DNA of 6,232 nt from Clostridiales bacterium UBA1389. GTDB lineage: Bacteria > Bacillota > Clostridia > Oscillospirales > CAG-382. Shown here piece by piece: positions 1-6,088 of this stretch. Under the pieces are notes generated by a model. It was given only the letters and a program-made list of their open reading frames with translations, had not been told where the DNA came from and made no database searches. Position 1 is the first letter of the stretch. Each line of letters begins with the position of its first letter. Location: assembly GCA_002305335.1 (NCBI GenBank), contig DBQR01000048.1, positions 9,699-15,930 of the forward strand, given 5' to 3'. The position numbers and the translations under genes were made by a program.

Positions 1-332
1 GGGGTGTTTTCGGCAAGCACCACCAGATCGGGTTCGGAAATTGTTACGGCAACGCCGATAAAAAAGCTTAATCCCAAAATTACCCACAGCTTTTTGGTTT
101 TCATCATCCAGCTGCCGGCGTTGTTCCCCAAGGGGGTTAGGGAGTTGTCAACGCCTAAGGTAAACAGCCCCATTCCCGTTATAAGCATAAGAGCGCCTAT
201 AATAAAAGAAAGCATAAGCCCGGTGGAAACCGGAACGAAGGTAAAGCAGATAAGCATAATTATTAAGGTTATCGGGAGTACCGAACTCACCGATTCCCTT
301 ATTTTTTCCATTATTACGGTTTTTTTCTTCAA
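1..332 (-). CDS. DUF1538 family membrane protein, N-terminal part (cut by window edge)
   Basis: Reading the minus strand from TTG at 332 gives 110 residues before the frame leaves the window. Three hydrophobic segments are visible at about residues 16-35, 38-61 and 82-98. They are separated by a loop containing GVDNSLTPLGNNAG (60-73) and followed by ISEPDLVVLAENT (98-110). The 'small-x-E-P-D-L-x-V-L-A' signature and the GVD...PLG loop are what I recognise as DUF1538, an integral membrane family usually found as two paralogous domains or genes. From memory, one such pair (UmpAB) was reported as a cation/proton antiporter, so an ion-transport role here is inference. The TTG start is preferred because GGAG (339-342) sits six bases upstream and an in-frame TAA lies just before it. 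The only nearby ATG (codon 8, 309-311) has no ribosome site. It has its own promoter, so it is transcribed separately from the acetyltransferase upstream. The C-terminal part lies outside the window. Confidence 0.8.
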   Translation of the reverse strand, partial: MKKKTVIMEKIRESVSSVLPITLIIMLICFTFVPVSTGLMLSFIIGALMLITGMGLFTLGVDNSLTPLGNNAGSWMMKTKKLWVILGLSFFIGVAVTISEPDLVVLAENT

Positions 333-338
333 GGCCTG

Positions 339-342
339 CTCC
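339..342 (-). promoter_or_regulatory. Ribosome binding site that fixes a TTG start
   Basis: GGAG on the minus strand, six bases (CAGGCC) before TTG at 332. It supports the TTG initiation codon of the DUF1538 gene over the in-frame ATG seven codons later. Confidence 0.7.
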
Positions 343-365
343 GTTTAATTAATGTTATTATAATA

Positions 366-394
366 ATTATACTCGATTGACCGCCGGCAGTCAA
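366..394 (-). promoter_or_regulatory. Sigma-A promoter of the DUF1538 gene
   Basis: The -35 TTGACT (389-394) and -10 TATAAT (366-371) are separated by exactly 17 bases on the minus strand, 11 of 12 consensus positions. The predicted start is near 359, leaving a leader of about 27 bases before the TTG codon. Inverted repeats overlap the -35 box and spacer (see separate entry), suggesting repressor control. Confidence 0.85.
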
Positions 395-406
395 CCGACG
401 GCCGGC
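377..406. repeat. Nested inverted repeats over the -35 region, possible operator
   Basis: GCCGGC occurs at 383-388 and 401-406, flanking the -35 hexamer with 12 bases between. TTGAC (377-381) and GTCAA (390-394) form a second inverted pair. On the minus strand CCGTCGG/CCGGCGG can also form a seven-pair stem with one G-U, with the -35 box in its loop. No U-run follows, so this does not look like a terminator for the upstream acetyltransferase gene. Operator function is inference. Confidence 0.45.
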
Positions 407-414
407 TAAAATAT

Positions 415-444
415 GTTAATAAACATATACATATGTGTTAATAA
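415..444. repeat. GTTAATAA direct repeats upstream of the DUF1538 promoter
   Basis: Two identical copies of GTTAATAA (415-422 and 437-444) start 22 bases apart, about two helical turns. They lie just upstream of the -35 box on the AT-rich side of the intergenic region. The perfect inverted repeat ATATGTT-AATA-AACATAT (411-428) overlaps the first copy. The spacing fits a regulator or alpha-CTD site, but AT-rich DNA produces such repeats easily. Confidence 0.3.
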
Positions 445-465
445 TGAGTTTAAACTAAAGCCCCG

Positions 466-1653
466 TCAGTCCCAATGGAAGGGGAACTTCACCTTTTCGG
501 CACTGGGGAATTTTTTATCGAATTCTTCCGTTTCCTCTTTGGTAAGCTTTGTATATACATCGGGGATTATGAACCTTCCCTTTATGCCGTCAAACCCTCC
601 GGGAGTAAGCTCCCTTGCCATAAAAGCGGCAAAATTTTTACCGTCGGAGGTGGTTACGGAATATTTGTCGCAGGTAACAAAACCGAGGCGGGGGTAATAG
701 CCGGGTTCGCCGAAAATGATAATTCCCTTATAGTCCGCTTTTTTAGCAAGGTTTATGGTTTCCTTAAGCAGGTAACCGCCCACCCCCCGGTTCTGGAATT
801 CCGGGTCAACCGCCAAGGGGCCGAAGGTCAATACCTCCTCCCGCCTTCCGTCAGAGGTTTCCACACAGGCTTTGCAGTACATTATACAGCCGGCGATTTT
901 TCCTTCAACTTCCGCCACCCTTGAAATGCCGGGGAGATAGGCGGGATTTGTCCGGAGTTTTTTTACCAGCAGGTGTTCGTCGCAGCCGGGGCGGTGGAGG
1001 TTCCAGAAAGCCCTCCTGACCATATATTCGGTATCGTAGCAGTCGTCCGGTTTTTCGGGACGGATAATAATACCTTTTCTTTTCAGCTTTTTCCCCCGGG
1101 TAAGGAAATAACCGAATTCCATTCTTACTTCTTTGTTTTTAAGGTCATTATTAGAATAGCAGCAGGCATCAAAACCTATAAGGGAAAAGCCCTGACTTTG
1201 ATAAAAGCCTATGGCGTTTATATTGCAGGACTGTGTTTCAAGGATAATCGCCCTTCGGCTCTCAAGCCTTGCCTGTTCCTTGGCTATGTTCATAAGCCGT
1301 TTCGCTATGCCTTTGCCCCGCAATTTTTCGTCAACCCAGAGTTCGGTAATACGGAGACGGTCTGACCATTCCTCAGGACAGGTTTCTATAACCGCTTTGA
1401 GTTTTCCCTCAATAACTACTCCCCAGGCAGAGGCCTTTTCCCACCAGTCGGCATACAGCCTGTCCTGAAAATCGCCGTCAACCTCCGATGAACGGAAAAC
1501 CGGGGATTTAAAGGCTTTTTTTGTAAAGCCGACATTATATCCTTTTGAATTCTGTTTTATTTTAACATCGTAATAACCGTCGGCGGTATATTTTATGGGG
1601 ACCGCATACCCCTTCCATTCATCCTTGGAAAGATGAATAACATTGTATTCCAT
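466..1653 (-). CDS. Tandem GNAT-family N-acetyltransferase (two fused GNAT domains)
   Basis: A 395-residue protein with two acetyltransferase domains. The first (about 1-185) resembles streptothricin N-acetyltransferases: LRITELWVDEKLRGKGIAKRLM (100-121) carries the acetyl-CoA pyrophosphate loop R-G-K-G-I-A at 112-117. It is followed by RAIILETQSCNINAIGFYQSQGF (134-156) and FDACCYSNND (161-170). The second (about 195-365) is YhbS-like: FGPLAVDPEFQNRGVGGYLL (277-296) holds loop QNRGVG at 287-292, then GEPGYYPRLGF (315-325). Both loops look intact, so both halves may be active. The substrate is unknown; resistance to an antibiotic cannot be claimed from resemblance alone. The ATG at 1653 is chosen because AAGGGA lies seven bases upstream. 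A longer frame from ATG 1695 would start inside the glyA terminator hairpin with no spaced ribosome site. No strong promoter is visible, so glyA read-through or a weak promoter must drive it. No hairpin terminator is evident after its TGA. Confidence 0.88.
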   Translation of the reverse strand: MEYNVIHLSKDEWKGYAVPIKYTADGYYDVKIKQNSKGYNVGFTKKAFKSPVFRSSEVDGDFQDRLYADWWEKASAWGVVIEGKLKAVIETCPEEWSDRLRITELWVDEKLRGKGIAKRLMNIAKEQARLESRRAIILETQSCNINAIGFYQSQGFSLIGFDACCYSNNDLKNKEVRMEFGYFLTRGKKLKRKGIIIRPEKPDDCYDTEYMVRRAFWNLHRPGCDEHLLVKKLRTNPAYLPGISRVAEVEGKIAGCIMYCKACVETSDGRREEVLTFGPLAVDPEFQNRGVGGYLLKETINLAKKADYKGIIIFGEPGYYPRLGFVTCDKYSVTTSDGKNFAAFMARELTPGGFDGIKGRFIIPDVYTKLTKEETEEFDKKFPSAEKVKFPFHWD

Positions 1654-1660
1654 AGATTTT

Positions 1661-1675
1661 TCCCTTTCGGAAAGG
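1661..1675 (-). promoter_or_regulatory. Ribosome binding site inside a small inverted repeat
   Basis: The minus strand reads CCTTTCCGAAAGGGA. AAGGGA (1661-1666) is the ribosome site, seven bases before ATG 1653. Its AAGG part pairs perfectly with CCTT in the six-base inverted repeat CCTTTC/GAAAGG (1663-1675). The hairpin is short, so masking of the site is only a possibility. The site decides the start of the acetyltransferase gene. Confidence 0.5.
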
Positions 1676-1685
1676 TTTATATGAC

Positions 1686-1724
1686 AAAAAGGCATTCCTG
1701 CCGGGGTTTAACCGGCGGAATGCC
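1686..1724 (-). terminator. Rho-independent terminator of glyA
   Basis: On the minus strand GGCATTCC-GCCGG (1712-1724) pairs with CCGGC-A-GGAATGCC (1691-1704) around a seven-base loop. This is 13 pairs with one bulged A, followed directly by TTTTT (1686-1690). It begins about 15 bases after the glyA stop. The plus strand has no U-run after the hairpin, so it acts for minus-strand transcripts. Confidence 0.9.
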
Positions 1725-1738
1725 CGAAAAAATCATTA

Positions 1739-2977
1739 TTAATTATATATGGGGTACTTATCGCAGAGTTCCCTGACACCGGCGTTTACTTCGTCCTTGT
1801 ACTTTTCAAAGTCGGTGGCAACAAGCCTCATCCATCCGGCAATCTTCTTCATCTCGTCTTTACCGAAACCCCTTGAGGTTACTGCCGGGGTACCCACCCT
1901 TATGCCGCTGGTTATCGTGGGGGGCTGGGGGTCCGCCGGAATGGCGTTCTTGTTTACGGTTATATGCACCTCGTCGAGCATTATTTCATAATCCTTGCCG
2001 GTTACGTTAAAGGGTCTGAGGTCAAGGAGCATAAGATGGTTGTCGGTGCCGCCGGAAACAAGATTGAAGCCCTCTTTAAGAAGGCAGGCTGCCAGTTCCT
2101 TTGCGTTTTCCACTATATTCTTCTGGTAGGTTTTGAATTCATCGGTAAGGGCTTCGCCGAAGGCCACCGCCTTGGCGGCGATAATGTGCATTAAGGGACC
2201 CCCCTGGGTGCCGGGGAATACCGCCTTATCGATGGCTTTTCCCAGTTCCTCCTTACAGAGTATCATACCGCCCCTGGGCCCCCTCAGGGTTTTATGGGTG
2301 GTGGTGGTCACCACATGGGCATAGGGAACCGGAGAGGGGTGAAGACCCGCCGCCACAAGTCCCGCGATATGGGCCATGTCCACCATGAGGTACGCCCCCA
2401 CCTTGTCGGCGATTTCCCTGCAGCGCTTAAAGTCGATTATCCTTGGATAGGCAGAAGCCCCCGCAAGGATAAGTTTGGGTTTATTTTCGACAGCAAGGCG
2501 TTCCATTTCGTCATAGTCGATGGTCTGGGTGTCCTCCCTTACGCCGTAGGGGATAATGTTGAAATATTTACCCGAAATATTAACCGGTGAACCGTGGGAA
2601 AGATGGCCTCCGTGGGCAAGGGACATGGAAAGCACCGTGTCGCCGGGCTTTAACAGGGCAAAGAAAACGGCGAAGTTGGCGTTGGCGCCGCTGTGGGGCT
2701 GAACGTTCGCGTATTCCGCGCCGAACAGCTTTTTAGCCCTTTCCCTTGCGATATCCTCCACAATGTCAACGTACCGGCAGCCGCCGTAGTAGCGTTTGGA
2801 AGGATAACCTTCGGCATATTTGTTGGTAAGCACCGTCCCGGCGGCCAAGAGCACCGCTTTAGAAACGATGTTTTCCGAAGCGATAAGCTCGATATTGCGC
2901 TGCTGCCGGTTTAATTCAAGGGAACAGGCATCGTAAACCTCTTTGTCATATTCCTTAAGTTCATCGAAAAAGAACAT
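1739..2977 (-). CDS. glyA: Serine hydroxymethyltransferase
   Basis: A cytosolic PLP enzyme that converts serine plus tetrahydrofolate to glycine plus 5,10-methylenetetrahydrofolate, the main entry of one-carbon units for purine, thymidylate and methionine synthesis. The 412-residue length matches the family (E. coli GlyA is 417). Visible hallmarks: LIASENIVS (31-39), [16 protein letters not shown] (51-66), the PLP site VDMAHIAGL (199-207) with Asp200 and His203, and [14 protein letters not shown] (224-237) with the Schiff-base lysine at 229, the same number as in E. coli. [15 protein letters not shown] (357-371) carries the substrate-carboxylate arginine at 360. The gene looks intact. The ATG at 2977 is chosen over an in-frame TTG seven codons earlier (2998), because the G-run ribosome site lies between them and gives a normal N-terminus. 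It forms its own unit between a consensus promoter and a terminator. The leader is about 27 bases, too short for a folate or glycine riboswitch. Confidence 0.98.
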   Translation of the reverse strand: MFFFDELKEYDKEVYDACSLELNRQQRNIELIASENIVSKAVLLAAGTVLTNKYAEGYPSKRYYGGCRYVDIVEDIARERAKKLFGAEYANVQPHSGANANFAVFFALLKPGDTVLSMSLAHGGHLSHGSPVNISGKYFNIIPYGVREDTQTIDYDEMERLAVENKPKLILAGASAYPRIIDFKRCREIADKVGAYLMVDMAHIAGLVAAGLHPSPVPYAHVVTTTTHKTLRGPRGGMILCKEELGKAIDKAVFPGTQGGPLMHIIAAKAVAFGEALTDEFKTYQKNIVENAKELAACLLKEGFNLVSGGTDNHLMLLDLRPFNVTGKDYEIMLDEVHITVNKNAIPADPQPPTITSGIRVGTPAVTSRGFGKDEMKKIAGWMRLVATDFEKYKDEVNAGVRELCDKYPIYN

Positions 2978-2982
2978 AAATA

Positions 2983-2988
2983 CCCCCC
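2983..2988 (-). promoter_or_regulatory. Poly-G ribosome binding site of glyA
   Basis: GGGGGG on the minus strand, five bases (TATTT) before ATG 2977. A run of six G instead of the usual GGAGG pairs only partly with the 16S 3' end. It is the only purine site near the start and selects ATG over TTG 2998. Confidence 0.6.
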
Positions 2989-3010
2989 GTTTTTTCAATA
3001 ATCACGCTTT

Positions 3011-3039
3011 ATTATAAACCAAAAAAATCCCTTTGTAAA
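3011..3039 (-). promoter_or_regulatory. Sigma-A promoter of glyA
   Basis: The -35 TTTACA (3034-3039) and -10 TATAAT (3011-3016) are 17 bases apart on the minus strand, 11 of 12 consensus positions. The spacer contains a run of seven T. The predicted start near 3004 gives a leader of about 27 bases. An inverted repeat brackets the -35 box (see separate entry). Confidence 0.85.
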
Positions 3040-3056
3040 TAGCTTTCGGGGATTTT
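3024..3056 (-). repeat. AAAATCCC/GGGATTTT inverted repeat around the glyA -35 box
   Basis: A perfect eight-base inverted repeat (3024-3031 and 3049-3056) with a 17-base loop that contains the -35 TTTACA. On the minus strand the second arm runs straight into TTTTTTT, so an RNA arriving from upstream could form a weak terminator here. Alternatively it is an operator. Either role is inferred. Confidence 0.4.
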
Positions 3057-3066
3057 CGGCATAAGG

Positions 3067-3098
3067 AAAACACCTGCCCGAATAGGCCGGTGTTTTTT
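3067..3098 (-). terminator. Terminator after the lipoprotein/barrel-enzyme unit
   Basis: Hairpin of AACACC-GCC (3069-3078) with GGC-GGTGTT (3085-3094), one internal mismatch and loop CGAATA. Flanking A and T pairs lengthen the stem. On the minus strand it ends in TTTT, about 50 bases after the stop codon at 3146. On the plus strand TTTTTT follows, so it could work both ways, though no plus-strand gene reads into it. Confidence 0.75.
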
Positions 3099-3145
3099 GG
3101 TGATTAGTAACATTTTTGCGTAATTTTATATATTAAGAGCTTAAT

Positions 3146-4330
3146 TTATTTTACTTCTTTTATAAGTTTGCTTACACCCAATAATCCGTCCATAATATTG
3201 GAACAGCACCAGCCGGTATAGACGGAGTACATTCCCCCTTCGTCTATATCGTTGTTCTGGTTTGCCCTGCCTTCCCATCTGTTATTTTCGGGGTTGTATG
3301 CCCCCCGCCATGCCCCGTCCCAAAGGGGGGATTCGCCGTCACACTGGACCGAAACCAGAAAATCGGCAAGCCCTACTGCCCCGTCAAGATACTTTATGTC
3401 CCCGGTAAGGGAGTATGCCTCGTTTAATCCCATAAGGGCAAAGCCCTGGGTGTAAACCAGATCGCAGATTACGGGGTTTTCCTGCAGGGAGGCTTTTATA
3501 CCCTCTTCGTCGGAATTCATTATCCCCCCGCTTTTATGCCGGATTGACAGCACATAATCCCCGACATTGTAAAAGGCCTTTTTATACTCATCGTCGGGGA
3601 TGTATTTCAATATCCTCCCAAGGCAGAAAAGGGCAATTGAGGCTTCGGAGGAGGCAGGCCGCCAGTCCTCCCGCCGTATAAGCTCATAGGTGGTGGTCCA
3701 TCTTCCGTTTTCCCTTTGCAAAGGCAGAAGGCAGTTTAACGCTTTCCTGACGCTTTCAAGGTATGTTTCCTCTCCGGTCAATCCGTAGCACATCGCCATT
3801 CCGGCGGCAAGCCAGAACACCATGCAGGGACCTCGGTAGGAACTCTGGGTTATTCCCCGGTCATACTGCATGAAGTACCCTTCGGGACGCTGTATCTTAA
3901 GCCAGTAGGAGGCAAGCTTAAGTGCCGAATCCCTGTACTTTTCCTCATATGTAAGAAGATACATATCCAGCAGGGAAATAAGTATCTTGCCGTTGTCGTT
4001 CTGCCATCTTGCCTGACCGTTGGGGGAAATAATCTCCCCGTCGTCCAAAAAGAAGGGGAAGGAACCGTACCATGCCGACATGGGCTGGTTGTCCTGAACC
4101 GAAAACAGCCAGTTTATAATATTTTCGAACACATCCCCTGACTCTTCCCGGTTCCGCTTTAGGTAAACCCTTGCGATTTCAGCATTGCAGTCGGGGCGGG
4201 TCCAGTTAACCCGCCGGTTCACGTTTATCCTGATCCGTTCGTAAACCCCCACGCTTCCCCGGTTGAAGGAAAGCATCTGGCTTTCAATCCAGTCAAGGCA
4301 TTTGTCCACGCTTTTAATATATTTATCCAT
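3146..4330 (-). CDS. Cytosolic alpha/alpha-barrel protein, six-hairpin glycosidase-like
   Basis: A 394-residue protein without signal peptide or membrane segment. It has repeated helical hairpins of the pattern 'Y-x2-A-x5-L-x3-Q-x3-G-aromatic': YRDSALKLASYWLKIQRPEGYF (132-153), YLESVRKALNCLLPLQRENGRW (180-201), a weaker copy at 239-260, and YLDGAVGLADFLVSVQ (304-319) followed by PLWDGAW. Further conserved-looking blocks are NWTRPDCNAEIARVYL (42-57), ARWQNDNGKILISLLDMYLLT (107-127), YTQGFALMGLNEAYSLTGD (283-301) and YSVYTGWCCSN (368-378). This architecture is typical of (alpha/alpha)6 glycosidases and epimerases such as GH88/GH105-type enzymes. I cannot assign a family or catalytic residues; Asp47, Asp112 and the Asp-Ile-Asp-Glu stretch (361-364) are candidates only. 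It follows the lipoprotein gene by 11 bases with GGGTG as ribosome site, so the two are co-transcribed. The likely role is processing an imported saccharide, by inference. A non-enzymatic or terpene-cyclase-fold protein remains possible. Confidence 0.75.
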   Translation of the reverse strand: MDKYIKSVDKCLDWIESQMLSFNRGSVGVYERIRINVNRRVNWTRPDCNAEIARVYLKRNREESGDVFENIINWLFSVQDNQPMSAWYGSFPFFLDDGEIISPNGQARWQNDNGKILISLLDMYLLTYEEKYRDSALKLASYWLKIQRPEGYFMQYDRGITQSSYRGPCMVFWLAAGMAMCYGLTGEETYLESVRKALNCLLPLQRENGRWTTTYELIRREDWRPASSEASIALFCLGRILKYIPDDEYKKAFYNVGDYVLSIRHKSGGIMNSDEEGIKASLQENPVICDLVYTQGFALMGLNEAYSLTGDIKYLDGAVGLADFLVSVQCDGESPLWDGAWRGAYNPENNRWEGRANQNNDIDEGGMYSVYTGWCCSNIMDGLLGVSKLIKEVK

Positions 4331-4341
4331 TTTTTCACCCG

Positions 4342-5820
4342 TCAGTTGAATTTGTCGATAGTTTCTTCCAGCTCGGCCTTGACCTTGCTTTCAATTCTTT
4401 CATAGTATGAGGCGAAATCCGAAGAGCTTGCGTTGTTCATTTCCTGGATAAGATTTCCCACCCCGCCGAAGTTGTAGATAAAGCCCAGATCGTAAACCCT
4501 TGAGGAAAAGATAATATCCAGCATTTCCTCGGAATCCTCGTCCACCAGATCCCTTCCCTTCAGGGTTTTTTCGTAGTATGCCCTTGTAAGGGTGTCAACT
4601 GAATAAAAGGCCATTGCCTCCACAGCCGCCGCCACGTCCTCCGGCTCAACGCAGTTGGAGGGTATGGTTATACAGGGGACAAGGGCGGTGGAAACAAGAC
4701 AACGGTATTCCTCCTGATTTGAATTGTAAAGGGGATAGGGGAGGATTCCGAAATCAAAGCCCTCGGCATTTCTGAAAGCTTTTATGTCAATCAGGGCGAA
4801 GGTGGTTATCATAACCTGCTCGTTTAAAAACATTTCGCAGATACTCTCAAAGGTGTCGCAGCCGGGAAGCTTATTTGTAAGCACGTCGGGCTTGTAGGCG
4901 ATATCGAACACATCACCTAAAATGTCCTGATTTCTTTCGTCGGCGATGGTTATTATCAGATTGCCTTCGTTGTCCTTTTCCGCAATAGCGCCGCCGCAGC
5001 CGAAGTAAAAGGAATGAGGTGCGTTGAATGCCACATGAAGACCGTAGTTGTCACGGTTGTCCCAGACGGTGTCGTCCTCAAGATTCTGGGCAAAGGATTT
5101 GCTCAGCTCATAGACCTTGTCAAGGGTCCATTCCCTGTCCCTGACCATCTGATAAAAGTCGCCTACCTGATACATACCGGCTAATTTTTTATTAAAGAAC
5201 ATAACCATGGTGCAGTCGTTGTCAAGGACCGATATGTCGCCGGTGGCAAAATACAGCCTGCCGTTTACCTCAAGGCCTTCCTTTGCCTTCTGGTCCCACC
5301 AGGGTTTGTCAAGCTTCAGACCGGTAAGTTCCTTCAGATCAAGCATCAGACCTTCGCCCACCAGCCTAACCGCATCGTTTATCATGGGCATATACACGTC
5401 GTATTCGTCAAGGTCGGCGGAAACATATGTCCGCATGTCGTTAGCCACGTTGTTTGACTTGTCGGCGGTTATGATACAGTTGTATTTGTCCTGAATTATC
5501 TGGTTTCTCTCATACACCGCGTCGTTTATGGTTTCGTTTGCGGTTTCTCCGGCATAAATTTCAAAGGATTCGTAATAGGAATAACCGCTTCCCGCCACCA
5601 AAAACCTTATTTCCCTGTCGTCCAAGTCCTTTAATTCGGGGGTATAGACCGATTCCTCGGCGCTGGATTCGCTATTGCTTTCGCTGATGTCGGTTTGTTC
5701 GGATTCGATTGATTCCCGGGAAACCTCCCGGCTTTCTTCCCCATCGCCGACGCAGGAAAACAATACAAAAAGCATTGCCGGAATAAGGAATAACGCCGAA
5801 ATTGTTTTAATTAACCGCAT
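4342..5820 (-). CDS. Extracellular solute-binding lipoprotein (ABC-type sugar-binding family 1-like)
   Basis: A 492-residue lipoprotein. Residues 1-22 form a signal peptide with Arg2/Lys5 and a hydrophobic core, ending in the lipobox L-F-S-C with the lipidated Cys at 23. Residues 24-58 are a Ser/Glu-rich linker that would hold the binding domain away from the membrane. The rest looks like the two-lobed periplasmic-binding fold of family 1 (MalE-like) proteins: IRFLVAG (71-77), AVYERNQIIQDKYN (101-114), DEYDVYMPM (138-146), NGRLYFATGDIS (186-197), MVMFFNKKLA (205-214), FGILPYPLYN (377-386). Carbohydrate is the usual ligand class, but nothing visible fixes the ligand. It opens a two-gene unit with its own promoter. 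GGCGGG (5826-5831) is the ribosome site, five bases before ATG. No permease or ATPase genes accompany it, so it must share a transporter encoded elsewhere or act as a stand-alone binding protein. Confidence 0.9.
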   Translation of the reverse strand: MRLIKTISALFLIPAMLFVLFSCVGDGEESREVSRESIESEQTDISESNSESSAEESVYTPELKDLDDREIRFLVAGSGYSYYESFEIYAGETANETINDAVYERNQIIQDKYNCIITADKSNNVANDMRTYVSADLDEYDVYMPMINDAVRLVGEGLMLDLKELTGLKLDKPWWDQKAKEGLEVNGRLYFATGDISVLDNDCTMVMFFNKKLAGMYQVGDFYQMVRDREWTLDKVYELSKSFAQNLEDDTVWDNRDNYGLHVAFNAPHSFYFGCGGAIAEKDNEGNLIITIADERNQDILGDVFDIAYKPDVLTNKLPGCDTFESICEMFLNEQVMITTFALIDIKAFRNAEGFDFGILPYPLYNSNQEEYRCLVSTALVPCITIPSNCVEPEDVAAAVEAMAFYSVDTLTRAYYEKTLKGRDLVDEDSEEMLDIIFSSRVYDLGFIYNFGGVGNLIQEMNNASSSDFASYYERIESKVKAELEETIDKFN

Positions 5821-5852
5821 AATAACCCGCCTTTCCGTTAGTGTTTAAATAA

Positions 5853-5881
5853 ATATTACAACAGAAAGAATTAAAAGTCAA
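5853..5881 (-). promoter_or_regulatory. Sigma-A promoter of the solute-binding lipoprotein unit
   Basis: The -35 TTGACT (5876-5881) and -10 TAATAT (5853-5858) are 17 bases apart on the minus strand. The predicted start near 5846 gives a leader of about 25 bases. The -35 hexamer contains the TGA stop codon (5878-5880) of the transposase remnant upstream. Confidence 0.8.
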
Positions 5882-6069
5882 TTTGAATGTAGCAAACGGC
5901 CTTTGCCTATGAAAGCATTTACACCGTTTAAACGGTATTCCTCCATCCGCCGATACAGCATGACCGCATTTATGCCTAACTTTTCAGCCGCTACAGATGG
6001 CTTTATTCCGTCTTTCCGAACCTGTTGGCAGGTTTTGATTTTAAATTTCTTTGTGTATGTCCTCTTCAT
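5878..6069 (-). pseudogene. Truncated IS3-family transposase OrfA (N-terminal fragment)
   Basis: The frame encodes 63 residues beginning MKRTYTKKFKIKTCQQVRKDG. A helix-turn-helix lies at about 24-46 (PSVAAEKLGINAVMLYRRMEEY) and NGVNAFIGKGRL at 48-59. This is the amino-terminal DNA-binding part of IS3-family OrfA proteins ('YTKEFK...VAxELGI...LYRW...YRxxGxxAFxGKG'), which are usually about 90-110 residues. The leucine-zipper half that should follow GKGRL is missing and no OrfB integrase is present, so it cannot transpose by itself. ATG 6069 is preferred; a GTG three codons upstream (6078) is also in frame. No strong ribosome site is seen. The code is more AT-rich than in the neighbouring genes, consistent with foreign origin and decay. 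A small free-standing HTH regulator derived from a transposase is an alternative reading. Confidence 0.75.
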
Positions 6070-6088
6070 TTTAAACACTTTTCAAGTT

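Noticed and set aside
4..348. Plus-strand 114-codon open frame at the left edge
   Set aside because: The minus strand here reads as a DUF1538 protein with conserved motifs, a ribosome site and a consensus promoter. The plus frame is its shadow.
377..406. GC-rich hairpin as the terminator of the acetyltransferase gene
   Set aside because: No U-run follows on the minus strand, and the -35 box of a consensus promoter sits in the loop.
475..1468. Several plus-strand open frames of 85-149 codons opposite the acetyltransferase gene
   Set aside because: They lie antisense to a gene with two recognisable GNAT domains, have no ribosome sites or domain signatures, and arise from the base composition of the opposite strand.
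466..1653. Calling the gene a streptothricin (nourseothricin) resistance gene
   Set aside because: Only the N-terminal half resembles that family, close chromosomal homologues often have other or unknown substrates, and the fusion with a second GNAT makes transfer of function unsafe.
2978..3145. Possible riboswitch (folate, glycine) in the glyA upstream region
   Set aside because: The transcription start is predicted about 27 bases before the ATG. The upstream hairpins are explained as terminator and promoter-linked repeats. No conserved aptamer core was recognised.
5841..6078. GTGTTTAAA on the plus strand at 5841 and on the minus strand at 6070-6078 as terminal repeats of a small mobile element
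   Set aside because: Nine AT-rich bases are within chance expectation. The copy at 6070 lies inside the element rather than at its end, and no target duplication is seen.
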